This document shows, one piece after another, positions 1 through 5,844 of a stretch of 13,456 nt of DNA. The stretch comes from Baffinella frigidus. Its lineage: Eukaryota; Cryptophyceae; Cryptomonadales; Baffinellaceae. The stretch spans positions 285,045-298,500 of the forward strand of contig MU646683.1 in NCBI GenBank assembly GCA_026770585.1, written 5' to 3'. Every line of letters begins with the position of its first letter. The stretch's first letter is position 1. Under the pieces are notes generated by a model. The model made no database searches and had not been told where the DNA came from. It saw nothing but the letters and a program-made list of their open reading frames with translations. Both the position numbers and the translations under genes were made by a program.

Positions 1-26
1 GGGGGGGGGGGGGGGGGGGGGGGGGG
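1..26. repeat. Poly-G run at window start
   Basis: The window opens with 26 consecutive G residues. It may be a genuine G-tract like the C/G runs inside the B elements, or an assembly or sequencing artefact. The sequence alone cannot decide. Confidence 0.9.
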
Positions 27-88
27 CTTCCTACGCCGCGTCTCGCGTGGGCCAACAGCATACCGGTCAGAGTCCTATCTCAGCCACC
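27..88 (+). repeat. S repeat, copy 1
   Basis: This block resembles 7370-7425. Both begin with CTTCCT-CGCCGCG, share CTCGCGTGGG, and continue with a similar GCAT...GAGAGTCC-type stretch. The second copy sits inside a telomere-like array, so the pair suggests dispersal of subtelomeric material. No coding role is visible. Confidence 0.65.
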
Positions 89-198
89 CGAAGTTTACCA
101 CAACGGGGTATTCCACCTGTATCCTAGCTCTGCCCTGATTGAACCTGGGAAGAGTATGAATTGTCGAATGTGATAACGTATTCTAGATTTGTCCCAGT

Positions 199-284
199 AA
201 ATTTGGGCGCGCCCGAAATTCGCCCCCCCCCCCCAAATATCACATGTAAATTTCGCCCCTCCCCCAAGGAAATTCACATGTGAC
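199..284. repeat. Imperfect palindrome and duplicated C-rich segment
   Basis: Positions 199-220 form an imperfect palindrome centred on GGGCGCGCCC. Next to it, a roughly 35-bp C-rich segment (AAATT-CG, C-run, AAA...CACATGT) occurs twice in tandem. The first copy carries 12 C residues at 223-234. No gene overlaps convincingly. Confidence 0.7.
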
Positions 285-629
285 GTTTCTCGCCCCCTTG
301 CCGCTAATTGGTTCAAGGAACAGATGCCGATTCACACCAGCAAGCTCGCTGGACTTCCACTGGAGGCTAGAAATGAGATTATTTTAAAGCCGGAGATCCT
401 TTACAAGATGGGCGGCGGTGTGTAGTAATTTTCACACAAATAGTCGAGGCCGCGCTTGGTCACGTGGCCAGCCCGCGGATGTCCGCGGGCTGCGTGGCCA
501 AACCCGGACGTGTCTGGTACAAATTTAACAACCCCACTTTTAAAATGCTCCCTCTTCCAGCCTCGAGGAATTACTCAGGATCTCGCTTTTTGGAACACTC
601 TGGCTGATGGGGTCCGGGAGAAGAAGCGT
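285..629. other. Stretch without a recognised gene
   Basis: Mixed-composition DNA with no credible coding frame. Two things stand out: a GC-rich hairpin at 469-492 and TCTGGTACAAATTT at 513-526. The latter matches, in reverse complement, the central motif of the C foldbacks, but no foldback surrounds it here. Confidence 0.6.
469..492. repeat. Short GC-rich hairpin
   Basis: Perfect 11-bp arms (CAGCCCGCGGA and its complement) flank a 2-nt spacer. The hairpin is embedded in two direct copies of CGTGGCCA, at 463-470 and 493-500. Function unknown. It could be the core of an older foldback element. Confidence 0.85.
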
Positions 630-733
630 TATCCCTTAGTTGGCGAGTAGACTCCTACGCCCTACCGTAGGGCCCTAGGACCTGCCTAGGACCTGCCGGG
701 GGTCAATTTTGACCCCCTCGCCACTAAAGGGAT
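630..733 (-). mobile_element. A-family TIR element, copy A1
   Basis: About 103 bp bounded by inverted ends: ATCCCTTAGTTGGCGAG on the left and the complement of ATCCCTTTAGTGGCGAG on the right. Inside are the family hallmarks: ACGCCCTACCGTAGGG, then GGACCTGCCTAGGACCT. A subterminal hairpin has arms GGGGGTCAA / TTGACCCCC. Compared with A2 and A3 it is in reverse orientation. TA is present at the left edge but not at the right. There is no coding capacity, as expected of a miniature inverted-repeat element mobilised in trans. Confidence 0.85.
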
Positions 734-988
734 CCACACAGCGGGCTAGGAAGGGATTTTCGGGCCAAATCGGGCCACAGATCCGTTACCTTATCCGTAG
801 GAACCACCCTATGTCCCTACGGGTTGCCTACCGTAGGGTCGTAGGTCTTATCGCTTAGGGGTTCATCAAATTCCCTTCGAACTCCGCTGTGTGGTGGGCC
901 AAATGCACTAAATTCCAGTTTCCGGCAGAGTTGGACGTACCCAGCGATGCAGTGGGTCCTTGTCCCAGCCAGAGAGAAATCCGTGTCC
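734..988. repeat. Degenerate region with hairpin and distant inverted repeat
   Basis: An 11-bp inverted repeat (CCACACAGCGG at 734-744 and its complement at 882-892) brackets a hairpin with arms CCCTACGG / CCGTAGGG (815-822, 831-838). The sequence around that hairpin resembles the interior of A elements but lacks clear ends, so it may be an eroded A copy. No gene seen. Confidence 0.5.
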
Positions 989-1023
989 CAGAGAGAGAAA
1001 GAGAGTGTGTGTGTGTGTGTGTG
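989..1023 (+). repeat. GA/GT microsatellite
   Basis: A GA-rich run passes directly into an uninterrupted (GT)n tract ending at about 1023. It is an ordinary compound microsatellite. Confidence 0.9.
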
Positions 1024-1102
1024 AATTGCCAAGACTGTGCAGGTCAACAAGGAGGCGGATGCCAATAAGGCGGTTTCATTCGGACAATCATTTACTTCAT
1101 GC

Positions 1103-1217
1103 GGACAATCTTTTACTTAAATGAAAATGGGCAACGAAATTTACTACACAAATGTTTTACTATTACCTGTATGAGCTTTCTGTGAAGTAAATTACGTTGC
1201 CCATTTCCATTAAATTA
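1103..1217 (+). mobile_element. F-family foldback, copy F1
   Basis: Inverted arms of about 32 bp (1116-1147 and 1184-1215) share the core GGCAACGAAATTTACTACAC. They enclose a loop AAATG-TTTTACTA...TATGAGC...TTCTGTG that recurs in F2 and, in reverse orientation, in F3. Just upstream, GGACAATC-TTTACTT occurs twice 22 bp apart (1081-1124); the second copy leads into the left arm, as in F2. No ORF is present; this is a miniature foldback element. Confidence 0.8.
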
Positions 1218-1411
1218 AATGATGCCACACTGTGGGCTACGAGGGTTTCGTTGACCCTGGATTCCAGAGATTAACGTGACCAAATTTGCACCAGAAAAGC
1301 CTTAACGTTAATTGTCTCAAGGCAAATTGGCTTTTGATGAAAGGTCCGTAGTCCACCATGTGGGGAATTAATGATGTTCCCGAATTAGGTTGCCACGCCC
1401 AAGAACAAGAT

Positions 1412-1553
1412 GGGACAATAATCCACTTGAATGAAAATGGGTAACGAAATTTACTGCGCGAATGCTATAACTAGTATGAGCCTTATGTGCAGTAAATGCT
1501 ACAAATAGTATGAGCCTTCTGTGTAGTAAATTTCGTTGCCAGTTTTCATCCAA
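1412..1553 (+). mobile_element. F-family foldback, copy F2
   Basis: Left arm (about 1425-1455) and right arm (about 1521-1550) are inverted copies of ATGAAAATGGGTAACGAAAT-type sequence, as in F1. The loop carries an internal direct duplication: TAGTATGAGCCTT-TGTG-AGTAAAT is present twice, at about 1472 and 1507. The copy follows directly on the first start-codon-containing segment, suggesting insertion close to it. No coding capacity. Confidence 0.78.
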
Positions 1554-1578
1554 AAAAAACGATATCCCCGGATCAGGT

Positions 1579-1624
1579 TACCACGCCCAAGAACAAGATG
1601 GCCATCTTGTTCTTGGGCGTAGTA
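1579..1624. repeat. Perfect 38-bp palindrome
   Basis: Positions 1583-1601 and 1602-1620 are exact reverse complements with no spacer. One mismatch allows extension to 23-bp arms. The left half is the CACGCCCAAGAACAAGATGG segment. The palindrome therefore arose by inverted duplication of the start-codon segment. It could extrude a cruciform. Confidence 0.95.
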
Positions 1625-1740
1625 TTCTGATTTTGGTAGGGCCCTAATTAACCTTTGTCCAACGCATGTGAACAAACAGGGATCCATTTTCTCTGAATTT
1701 AAATATTTTTTCGGAGTAGGTTACCACGCCCAAGAACAAG

Positions 1741-1854
1741 ATGGCTGCGGCTGTCAAGAAGGTCATGGCCGTCAAAAAGAAGGTCACCAAGACCAAAAAG
1801 GCTGTGTCTGTGAGGACCGACTCGGGAAAGGCCCGCCTTGGGAGGAGAACATAA
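1741..1854 (+). CDS. Small lysine-rich basic protein or its 5' exon
   Basis: ATG at 1741 opens a 37-residue frame ending in TAA at 1852-1854. Residues 5-21 are dominated by Lys, Val and Thr (for example KKVMAVKKKVTKTKKAV). The C-terminal part is basic too but lower in Lys (SGKARLGRRT). Composition resembles tails of H1-like, HMG-like or dinoflagellate basic nuclear proteins; it is too short to assign a family. Several GT dinucleotides near 1804-1811, including GTGAGG, could be splice donors joining the paralogous block at 1952-2014. The start lies in a thrice-repeated leader. It may be a real small gene, a first exon or a decayed copy. Confidence 0.4.
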   Translation: MAAAVKKVMAVKKKVTKTKKAVSVRTDSGKARLGRRT

Positions 1855-1951
1855 GTCATTTGTGTAGATTTTAGGATGTTGGGTTATTTCGGGGGTCGAT
1901 CCGCCCAAAAGGGGGTCCCCCAAGTGGGGAATAAAGGCATTAGTGTTCAGA

Positions 1952-2014
1952 GTGGCTGCCAAGAAGACGGTTACCAAGACCAAAAAGGCGGTGCCTGTCA
2001 AGAAGCACTTGTAA
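1952..2014 (+). pseudogene. Paralogous 3' block of the lysine-rich gene
   Basis: Frame GTG GCT GCC AAG... reads AAKKTVTKTKKAVPVKKHL and stops at TAA near 2012-2014. VTKTKKAV repeats residues 15-22 of the frame at 1741, with synonymous differences (GTC/GTT, GCT/GCG). There is no ATG; TTCAG immediately upstream (1946-1950) would serve as a 3' splice site. It is either the terminal exon of the same gene or a truncated tandem duplicate. The following 110 bp recur at 10374-10487, consistent with a dispersed 3' flank. Confidence 0.4.
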
Positions 2015-2127
2015 AGTGAAACATTGCGTGCTCAAATTTTCCATGGTGCCCTGGCGTGGCCTGTTTACATGTAGGTCCGTCTCCTCTTGACTCACGGCGC
2101 ACAATGACCAGTTCAAACATCATCTAC
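2015..2127 (+). repeat. D repeat, copy 1 (downstream flank of the lysine-rich block)
   Basis: It aligns over its length with 10374-10487. Both start near AAAG-GAAAC, contain CTGGCGTGGCCTG, and end in GGCGCACAATGACCAGTTCA followed by AACATCATCTAC. The final portion (TGACCAGTTCAAACATCATC) occurs again at 11331 and 11651. Here the repeat is interrupted at its end by the C4 foldback. It may derive from a 3' untranslated region, since it follows a stop codon. Confidence 0.85.
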
Positions 2128-2294
2128 TAGAGCGCCTGCGGGACAACTTGGCCGATTTCATCGAGATTTTTTTTCGGAAATTCAGAGCTTTTGTACCAGG
2201 ACGTGACATAAAACCGGTCCATCTAAAAGATTCTGGTACAAATTCTGAAAACGTTTCTCGTTGAAATCGGCCAAGTTTTCCCGCCAGCGCTCTA
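2128..2294. mobile_element. C-family foldback, copy C4
   Basis: The element is 163 bp (2130-2292) with TA on both sides. Its ends are GAGCGCCTGCGGG... and the complement of GAGCGCTGGCGGG..., both reaching TTGGCC about 20 bp in. The arms then continue complementary (GATTTCA-CGAGA). The centre holds TTTTGTACCAGG and, inverted, TTCTGGTACAAATT. It sits where the D repeat at 11661 has ACTACC, so the target was probably that TA. No ORF. Confidence 0.88.
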
Positions 2295-2351
2295 GTAAGT
2301 CCGCTGCGTTAGGACCTAGTCCAGGACCAGCCAGCCTGGGGCTGTTAGATA

Positions 2352-2456
2352 TATCCCTTAAGTGGCGAGCTGGTCAAATTTGACCCGCAAGAGGGCCTAG
2401 ACAGGTCCTAGGAACCTACCGTAGGGCGTATGAGCCTACTCGCCACTTAAGGGGTA
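2352..2456 (+). mobile_element. A-family TIR element, copy A2
   Basis: Ends TATCCCTTAAGTGGCGAG and the complement of TACCCCTTAAGTGGCGAG, with TA at both edges. Order inside: GGTCAAATTTGACC hairpin, GGCCTAGACAGGTCCTAGG, ACCGTAGGGCGTATGAGCCT. It is the forward orientation used here as reference. About 101 bp between the TA pairs, and no ORF. Confidence 0.9.
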
Positions 2457-2541
2457 TGTCAAGCGAGAGCGTTCCAGTCAAGCGACGCATTCATTCGTAT
2501 TCATGTGCAGCTGGCTCGTCTCGACAAACTTGCGCTATCCG

Positions 2542-2662
2542 TACAGGGGTACCTCGCTCATAAGAAACTGCCCCCCCCCTAGGACCACCATAGGACCCTA
2601 GGCATGGTCCTACTGTAGGGTCCTAGGGGGGGGGGGGTTCTTATGAGCGAAGTACCCCTGTA
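2542..2662. mobile_element. B-family TIR element, copy B1
   Basis: It has 25-bp terminal arms (CAGGGGTACCTCGCTCATAA on the left, one mismatch on the right) flanked by TA (2542-2543, 2661-2662). Inside the arms, a C-run on the left pairs with a G-run on the right. The core is built from repeated CCTAGGA / TCCTAGG blocks, so almost the whole 117 bp can fold. The most complete B copy in the window. No ORF. The TA duplication is compatible with several DNA transposon superfamilies. Confidence 0.92.
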
Positions 2663-2890
2663 GTGTGGCCGACGAGAACCCATCAACCAGTCTCATAACT
2701 ATCAGTTTTTTGTTAACAACTGAAACTGTTTGGGGTGTGGGGTAACAGTTTTTTCAACCAGTTTTTAAGGACAAAAAAAAGTTCCCTCCAAAAACGAAGC
2801 GCAAAGGGCCGTAGCTCAGTGGCAGGCAATTTGTATCAAATATTCTGAACTCTACGAAGAACACTCTCACCAACTTTGCCAGCAGGTTTT
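2663..2890. other. Stretch without a recognised gene
   Basis: AT-richer DNA with repeated AACAGTTTTTT / CAACCAG words near 2700-2765. A piece at 2806-2825 (GGGCCGTAGCTCAGTGGCAG) looks like the start of a tRNA and its internal A box, but no B box or tRNA fold follows. Confidence 0.5.
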
Positions 2891-3019
2891 ATGCAAAATT
2901 CACTCAGGACGACTCAGGATTCAGTGAGAACAAATCAGGGTTCACTCAGGACGACTCAAGATTCCATCAGAGCGACTCAGGATTCATTCAGGGCGACTCA
3001 GGATTTGATCGAGGCTTGA
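2891..3019 (+). CDS. Short ORF encoding a heptapeptide repeat
   Basis: ATG at 2891 opens 42 codons ending in TGA at 3017-3019. After MQN, five 7-residue units follow: SLRTTQD, SVRTNQG, SLRTTQD, SIRATQD, SFRATQD. Position 2 is always hydrophobic. The Arg and Gln codons vary only synonymously (AGG/AGA, CAG/CAA). This pattern fits selection on a peptide with hydrophobic heptad spacing, but the underlying 21-bp minisatellite could also produce it by chance. The units continue past the stop in another frame (SVGTTQD, SVRTVQD at 3042-3083), so any gene is frameshifted, spliced or decayed. No known family recognised. Confidence 0.3.
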   Translation: MQNSLRTTQDSVRTNQGSLRTTQDSIRATQDSFRATQDLIEA

Positions 3020-3098
3020 CTGTGTCAGGACGACACTGGGTTCAGTCGGAACGACCCAGGACTCAGTAAGGACGGTTCAGGACGCCGTGCAATACAGA
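2893..3098 (+). repeat. 21-bp minisatellite, array 1
   Basis: About eight to nine degenerate 21-bp units built around CTCAGGACGACTCAGGAT. Register is strict from 2900 to 3004. It becomes irregular between 3005 and 3041, then resumes. The unit is the approximate reverse complement (15 of 21 positions) of the second array at 3161-3300. Confidence 0.88.
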
Positions 3099-3129
3099 AC
3101 TCCGAGGTGCAGGACTTGGCGTTTAGGAA

Positions 3130-3309
3130 TCAGGGTGTCCGGTTGAAGGTTGGTGTCCTGCTATCCTGAGGCCTGTTGACTAAATCTTGAGACCTCCTGG
3201 CCGATTCCTGAGACCTCCTGGCTACATCCTGAGACCTCTTGACTACATCGTAAAACTTCCTGACTAAATTCTGATGCCCTCTCTCTGAATCCTGAAACCG
3301 TATTAGGTA
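3130..3309 (-). pseudogene. Open heptad-repeat frame without a start codon
   Basis: On the minus strand a 59-codon frame stays open across array 2 and stops at TGA (3132-3130). It has no ATG. Units include SQDVARR, SQESARR and SQDLVNR, similar to the (S/T)QD-x-hydrophobic-R pattern of the plus-strand array. Either an exon or remnant of a repetitive peptide, or chance openness of a 21-bp repeat, which keeps frame because 21 is divisible by three. Confidence 0.25.
3161..3300 (-). repeat. 21-bp minisatellite, array 2 (inverted relative to array 1)
   Basis: Six to seven units based on ATCCTGAGACCTCCTGG, spaced 21 bp. In reverse complement the consensus matches 15 of 21 positions of the array 1 unit. 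The two arrays therefore face each other across about 60 bp. Confidence 0.85.
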
Positions 3310-3440
3310 TTAAGGATTAGGGTTTTAGGGCTTGGGGTTTAGGTGTGGGGTTTAGGGTTTAGGATTTAGGGTCCAGCGATTAGCAATTAGGCTTTTGGCT
3401 TCAGAGATGAGGGATTAATGATCAAGAGTTAGGGATTTAA

Positions 3441-3598
3441 TTTCGGAACACGACAGAATATGTCCCGCTTTTTAAGGCTTTTGACGCCGAAGATAAGGGT
3501 AGATATGCTAATTTAGGCATAAACGAAGGCTTAAAATAGCATCAATTAGGACAAAATCAGACTCCAACAGATTTTGGTATGTTCCGAGATGAGATTAG
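3441..3598. mobile_element. P foldback element, copy P1
   Basis: A non-telomeric island inside the heptamer block. The left end TTCGGAACACGACAGAATAT matches, imperfectly and in inverse orientation, the right end near 3565-3588 (complement of TCGGAACATACCAAAATCTG). It shares GCCGAAGATAA and both ends with P2. About 158 bp; no ORF. Possibly a miniature inverted-repeat element that entered an array unit before the unit was duplicated. Confidence 0.6.
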
Positions 3599-3830
3599 AG
3601 ATTATGGTTTAGGGTGTAGGGCTTGGGCTTTAGGGTTTAGGGTTTGAGGTTTGGGATTGAGGATTTTAAGTTAAGGATTCAGGGTTTATAGTTCAAGGTT
3701 TAGAGTTTAGGGTTTAGGGTTTGGGTTTCAGGGTTCAGGGTTCAGGGTTTGAGGATCAGCGATCAGCGATTAGGCATTAGGCATTAGGCGCTAGGATTAG
3801 GGATTTGGGATTAGAGATTAGAGGCTTAAG

Positions 3831-3973
3831 TTCGGAACAAGACAGAATCTTACCCGCTTCCGAAGGCCTTTGGCACCGAAGATAAAAAACAAAAAGCCAG
3901 TTTACGAAAAAAAACAATGCCCAAATAGCACGTCTCGGGGGGCAGATTCTGGTTTGTTCAGAGACGAGATTAG
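3831..3973. mobile_element. P foldback element, copy P2
   Basis: Left end GGAACAAGACAGAATCTTAC pairs with the complement of the right end (GAACAAACCAGAATCTGCCC), about 17 of 22 positions. The interior is A-rich and differs from P1 in the middle, while the ends agree. It lies 390 bp after P1 in the same array context. Confidence 0.6.
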
Positions 3974-4250
3974 GCATTAGGGTTTGGGGTTTGGGGCTGG
4001 GGGCTTGGGGTTTGGGGTTGAGGGTTGAGGGTTTAAGGTTGAGGTTTTGGGGTCTAGGGTTCAGGGTTTAGGGCTTAGGGTTTAGGGTTTAGGGTTTAGG
4101 GTTAAGGGTTTATTGTTAATTGTTTAGGTTTTAGGTTTTAAGGTTTAGGGATTGGGGTTGGCGGTTAGTGATTAGCGATTAGGCGTTAGGCTTGAGGCTT
4201 GATGGATGAGGGATGAGGGATGAGGGATGAGGGATGAGAGATAAGGGAAG

Positions 4251-4648
4251 AGGCATTTGGGATATATGAGTGCTGGGGCCATTGATATCAAAATATTCGC
4301 CGAGGGGCGTTGGTCCATTTCGCACCAACATTTTTGTGAGAGGCGCGAGTTCGAATCTTTATGTAGCCCGGCTTTTTGTTTGTTTCCAAGTGTCTTCAAA
4401 GCGGAATTTTCGAATTCATTTTCAACGTTAATTTGTGTTAGAGCCAGAGTTTTGAGCGGCCTGATCCAAATAACCTGTACAAACGGTCATCTCAAGCCTG
4501 ATTTTTTTTATTTTTTTTTCAGGTTCCAGGCGGGGGTGGGGGGTGGGAGGGAGGGTCAGTTTAGGTGAGGGGAGTGGGGGGGCGCAATGCGGGGCGCCGT
4601 GGGCTGAAAAAAAATGGGCAATTTGTTTTTGAAAAAAAATTGTAGAGC
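4251..4648 (+). other. Gene-free stretch with B-box-like motif and T-rich tail
   Basis: GAGTTCGAATCT at about 4347-4358 resembles a tRNA-type internal B box. An inverted GTTGGT...ACCAAC lies some 35 bp upstream, and the stretch ends in T-rich sequence at 4502-4519. That arrangement could be a tRNA-derived SINE. A convincing A box and cloverleaf are missing, so the call is weak. The 4525-4595 part is G-rich and featureless. No gene recognised. Confidence 0.25.
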
Positions 4649-4695
4649 AAAAAGACTCAAAATTGTAAGGGGCCCTTACAATTTTAAGTCTTTTT
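4649..4695. repeat. Inverted repeat with 23-bp arms
   Basis: The arms AAAAAGACTCAAAATTGTAA+GGG and their complement differ at one position and are separated by a single G. They form a long hairpin in AT-rich DNA. Small hairpins follow: CAAATCG/CGATTTG at 4765-4781, GTCTGAT/ATCAGAC at 4833-4854 and GCCTAC/GTAGGC at 4887-4904. No ends of a known family here. Confidence 0.9.
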
Positions 4696-4917
4696 CAAAA
4701 TCGTTTCCGGCCATTTAAAATTGTGGGCCTATGGGATGTTGGGCCTAAGGGTTGCCCTCATCTGCAAATCGGAACGATTTGGAAAGCCCGCACACTATTA
4801 TTTCCTGGTTTGTGTTGTAAAACCAGTTTTTTGTCTGATTTAGCACCATCAGACTCAGGAGTCATCATCGAGTAAAGGACTCGGTAGCCTACCCTAGAGT
4901 AGGCAAAATTTAACTAG

Positions 4918-5070
4918 AGAGAGTTTATTGATCCTTTAGGTCCTTTAGGATCTAATTTCTCCCAACATATTCCAACGACACGCCCTTCCGTAAGAAAACA
5001 TTTTTGCTTTCGGATCGCGTTTAGCTCTCCAGTGCAGAAGCTCGTGAAGAGGGGATACAGGGTGGCTCTG
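4918..5070 (+). repeat. L repeat, copy 1
   Basis: Begins with the tandem motif AGGTCCTTTAGG and continues with AATTTCTCCCAACATATTCC, ACGACACGCCCTTCCGTA, then GCTTTCGGATCGC and CTCTCCAGTGCAGAAGCTCG. It aligns with 5433-5545 and, reversed, with 8262-8393. It lacks the GGGATCTGCAG segment of the other copies. Frames differ between copies because of indels, so it does not look like conserved coding sequence. Confidence 0.85.
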
Positions 5071-5255
5071 TTGGGGTGTTTGAGTTGATCCAGAGGATAT
5101 CTCACTCGCGAACGCACCGAACTCAAGTCAGCCTCCTTTGAGGCTCATGGTATCCCATGGTTGAAGTTGAAGAGCTTTAATCACGAATACCCCACAAGGT
5201 GAGAGGGATTGCGTGGGGGGGTGAGGTGAAGTCAGTTAGACACCAAAGATGTAAA
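5071..5255. other. Stretch without a recognised gene
   Basis: Unique DNA between L1 and the large palindrome. Short frames only, with no coding signal or repeat that I could link elsewhere. Confidence 0.5.
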
Positions 5256-5413
5256 AGGCCGGGTCATGGGAACAGGGTCCCAAAGACCACTTCGCTAAGT
5301 CAATTTCGCCTTGCAATCTGAAGTGGTCTTTGGGGCCAAAGACCACTTCAGATTGCAAGGCGAAATTGACTTAGCGAAGTGGTCTTTGGGACCCTGTTCC
5401 CATGACCCGGCCT
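5256..5413. repeat. 156-bp near-perfect palindrome
   Basis: Positions 5257-5333 and 5336-5412 are exact 77-bp reverse complements separated by GG; one more pair extends them. Each arm is itself bracketed by CAAAGACCACTTC and its complement, so that word occurs four times in alternating orientation and smaller alternative hairpins are possible. The flanks differ (GTAAAA / TCTGTAAG). There is no protein-coding signal. It may be a very young foldback element or an inverted duplication; perfect identity implies recent origin or ongoing arm conversion. Confidence 0.97.
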
Positions 5414-5432
5414 CTGTAAGGACATAAATGTG

Positions 5433-5545
5433 CTTTATTAGGTCCTTTAGGTTTTAATTTCTCCCAACATATGCCAACGACACGCCGTTCCGTAGAAGGG
5501 ATCTGCAGAAAAAGCAGGTCCTTTAGGTCCTTTAGGCAGTTCCTT
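5433..5545 (+). repeat. L repeat, copy 2
   Basis: Shares AGGTCCTTTAGG, TAATTTCTCCCAACATATGC, AACGACACGCC and GGGATCTGCAG with the other L copies. After GGGATCTGCAGAAAAAGC it switches to another AGGTCCTTTAGGTCCTTTAGG motif, so the end of the repeat is rearranged compared with L1 and L3. Confidence 0.82.
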
Positions 5546-5780
5546 TCGATTTGATTTGATTCGGGTAAAAACAATATTTTTTGCCAGACTGGTCAAATGA
5601 CTTCTCTTGACTTGCCGTTTCCTGTTTTCCGTTCATCCTAACATACGACGCCAGATCACATCGGCACCCCGCGTAGCAGAACATGGGCTCCGTCATGTCC
5701 CGCGCGGCCAGGAGGATGACTCCACGCTCCCGGTCGTCCTCGCCCGTGCGATCAATCGCAACCCCAGCGAAGAACGGCAT
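5532..5780 (-). CDS. Probable exon, unknown protein
   Basis: ATG at 5780 (minus) reads 82 codons to TAA at 5532. The frame remains open upstream to about 5926, so 5780 is only the first ATG. Residues 1-50 look genuinely coding: strong G/C at third positions, an acidic-basic stretch (DRTGEDDRER, 10-19), a hydrophobic run (VILLAA, 21-26) and a cysteine cluster (FCYAGCRC, 34-41). The last 20-odd residues are AT-rich and overlap L2, so the true exon probably ends before them. It lies just downstream of the other minus-strand block (5845-6234) in another frame, as exons of one gene would. No family recognised. Confidence 0.4.
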   Translation of the reverse strand: MPFFAGVAIDRTGEDDRERGVILLAARDMTEPMFCYAGCRCDLASYVRMNGKQETASQEKSFDQSGKKYCFYPNQIKSKGTA

Positions 5781-5844
5781 CGCAGGTCGGTGGGGGTATG
5801 TCGGGACCTGCCGCTTCACAGTGTTCCTGCTCTCACCCGTGCAT

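Larger units (their letters stand above)
1388..1744 (+). repeat. Three copies of a start-codon-containing segment
   Basis: The string CACGCCCAAGAACAAGATGG, preceded by GTTGC or GTTAC, occurs ending at 1412, 1601 and 1744. Only the third copy opens a lysine-rich reading frame. In the first and second, the ATG leads into an F element or a palindrome. The simplest reading is duplication of the 5' end (leader plus ATG) of the small gene at 1741. A dispersed repeat that happens to contain ATG is the alternative. Confidence 0.75.
3301..4250 (+). repeat. Degenerate telomere-like heptamer block, G-rich strand on plus
   Basis: Heptamers close to TTTAGGG dominate, with local variants TTCAGGG, TTGAGGT, ATTAGGC and ATTAGAG. 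A small homogeneous run of GGATGAG lies at about 4204-4243. A pure stretch of TTTAGGG lies near 4078-4105. Two P elements (3441-3598, 3831-3973) interrupt it 390 bp apart, each preceded by GCGATTAGGCATTAGGC-like sequence, giving a higher-order repeat. It is an old interstitial or subtelomeric array rather than an active chromosome end. Confidence 0.9.

Noticed and set aside
1-26. Telomere or quadruplex end signal
   Set aside because: Pure G without heptamer spacing; more likely a homopolymer or edge artefact.
2806-2890. tRNA-like start GGGCCGTAGCTCAGTGGCAG
   Set aside because: It resembles an acceptor stem and A box, but no B box, anticodon arm or closing stem follows within tRNA length.
2893-3300. 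CRISPR-like array
   Set aside because: Units are contiguous degenerate 21-mers with no unique spacers, and the genome context is eukaryotic.
4649-4695. Bacterial-type terminator
   Set aside because: The hairpin has an AT-rich stem and no gene upstream, and the organism appears eukaryotic.
5020-5090. Peptide VQKLVKRGYRVALL in L1, vaguely like a MutS-family N-domain motif
   Set aside because: Only about 15 residues, not conserved in frame in the other L copies and followed by a stop.
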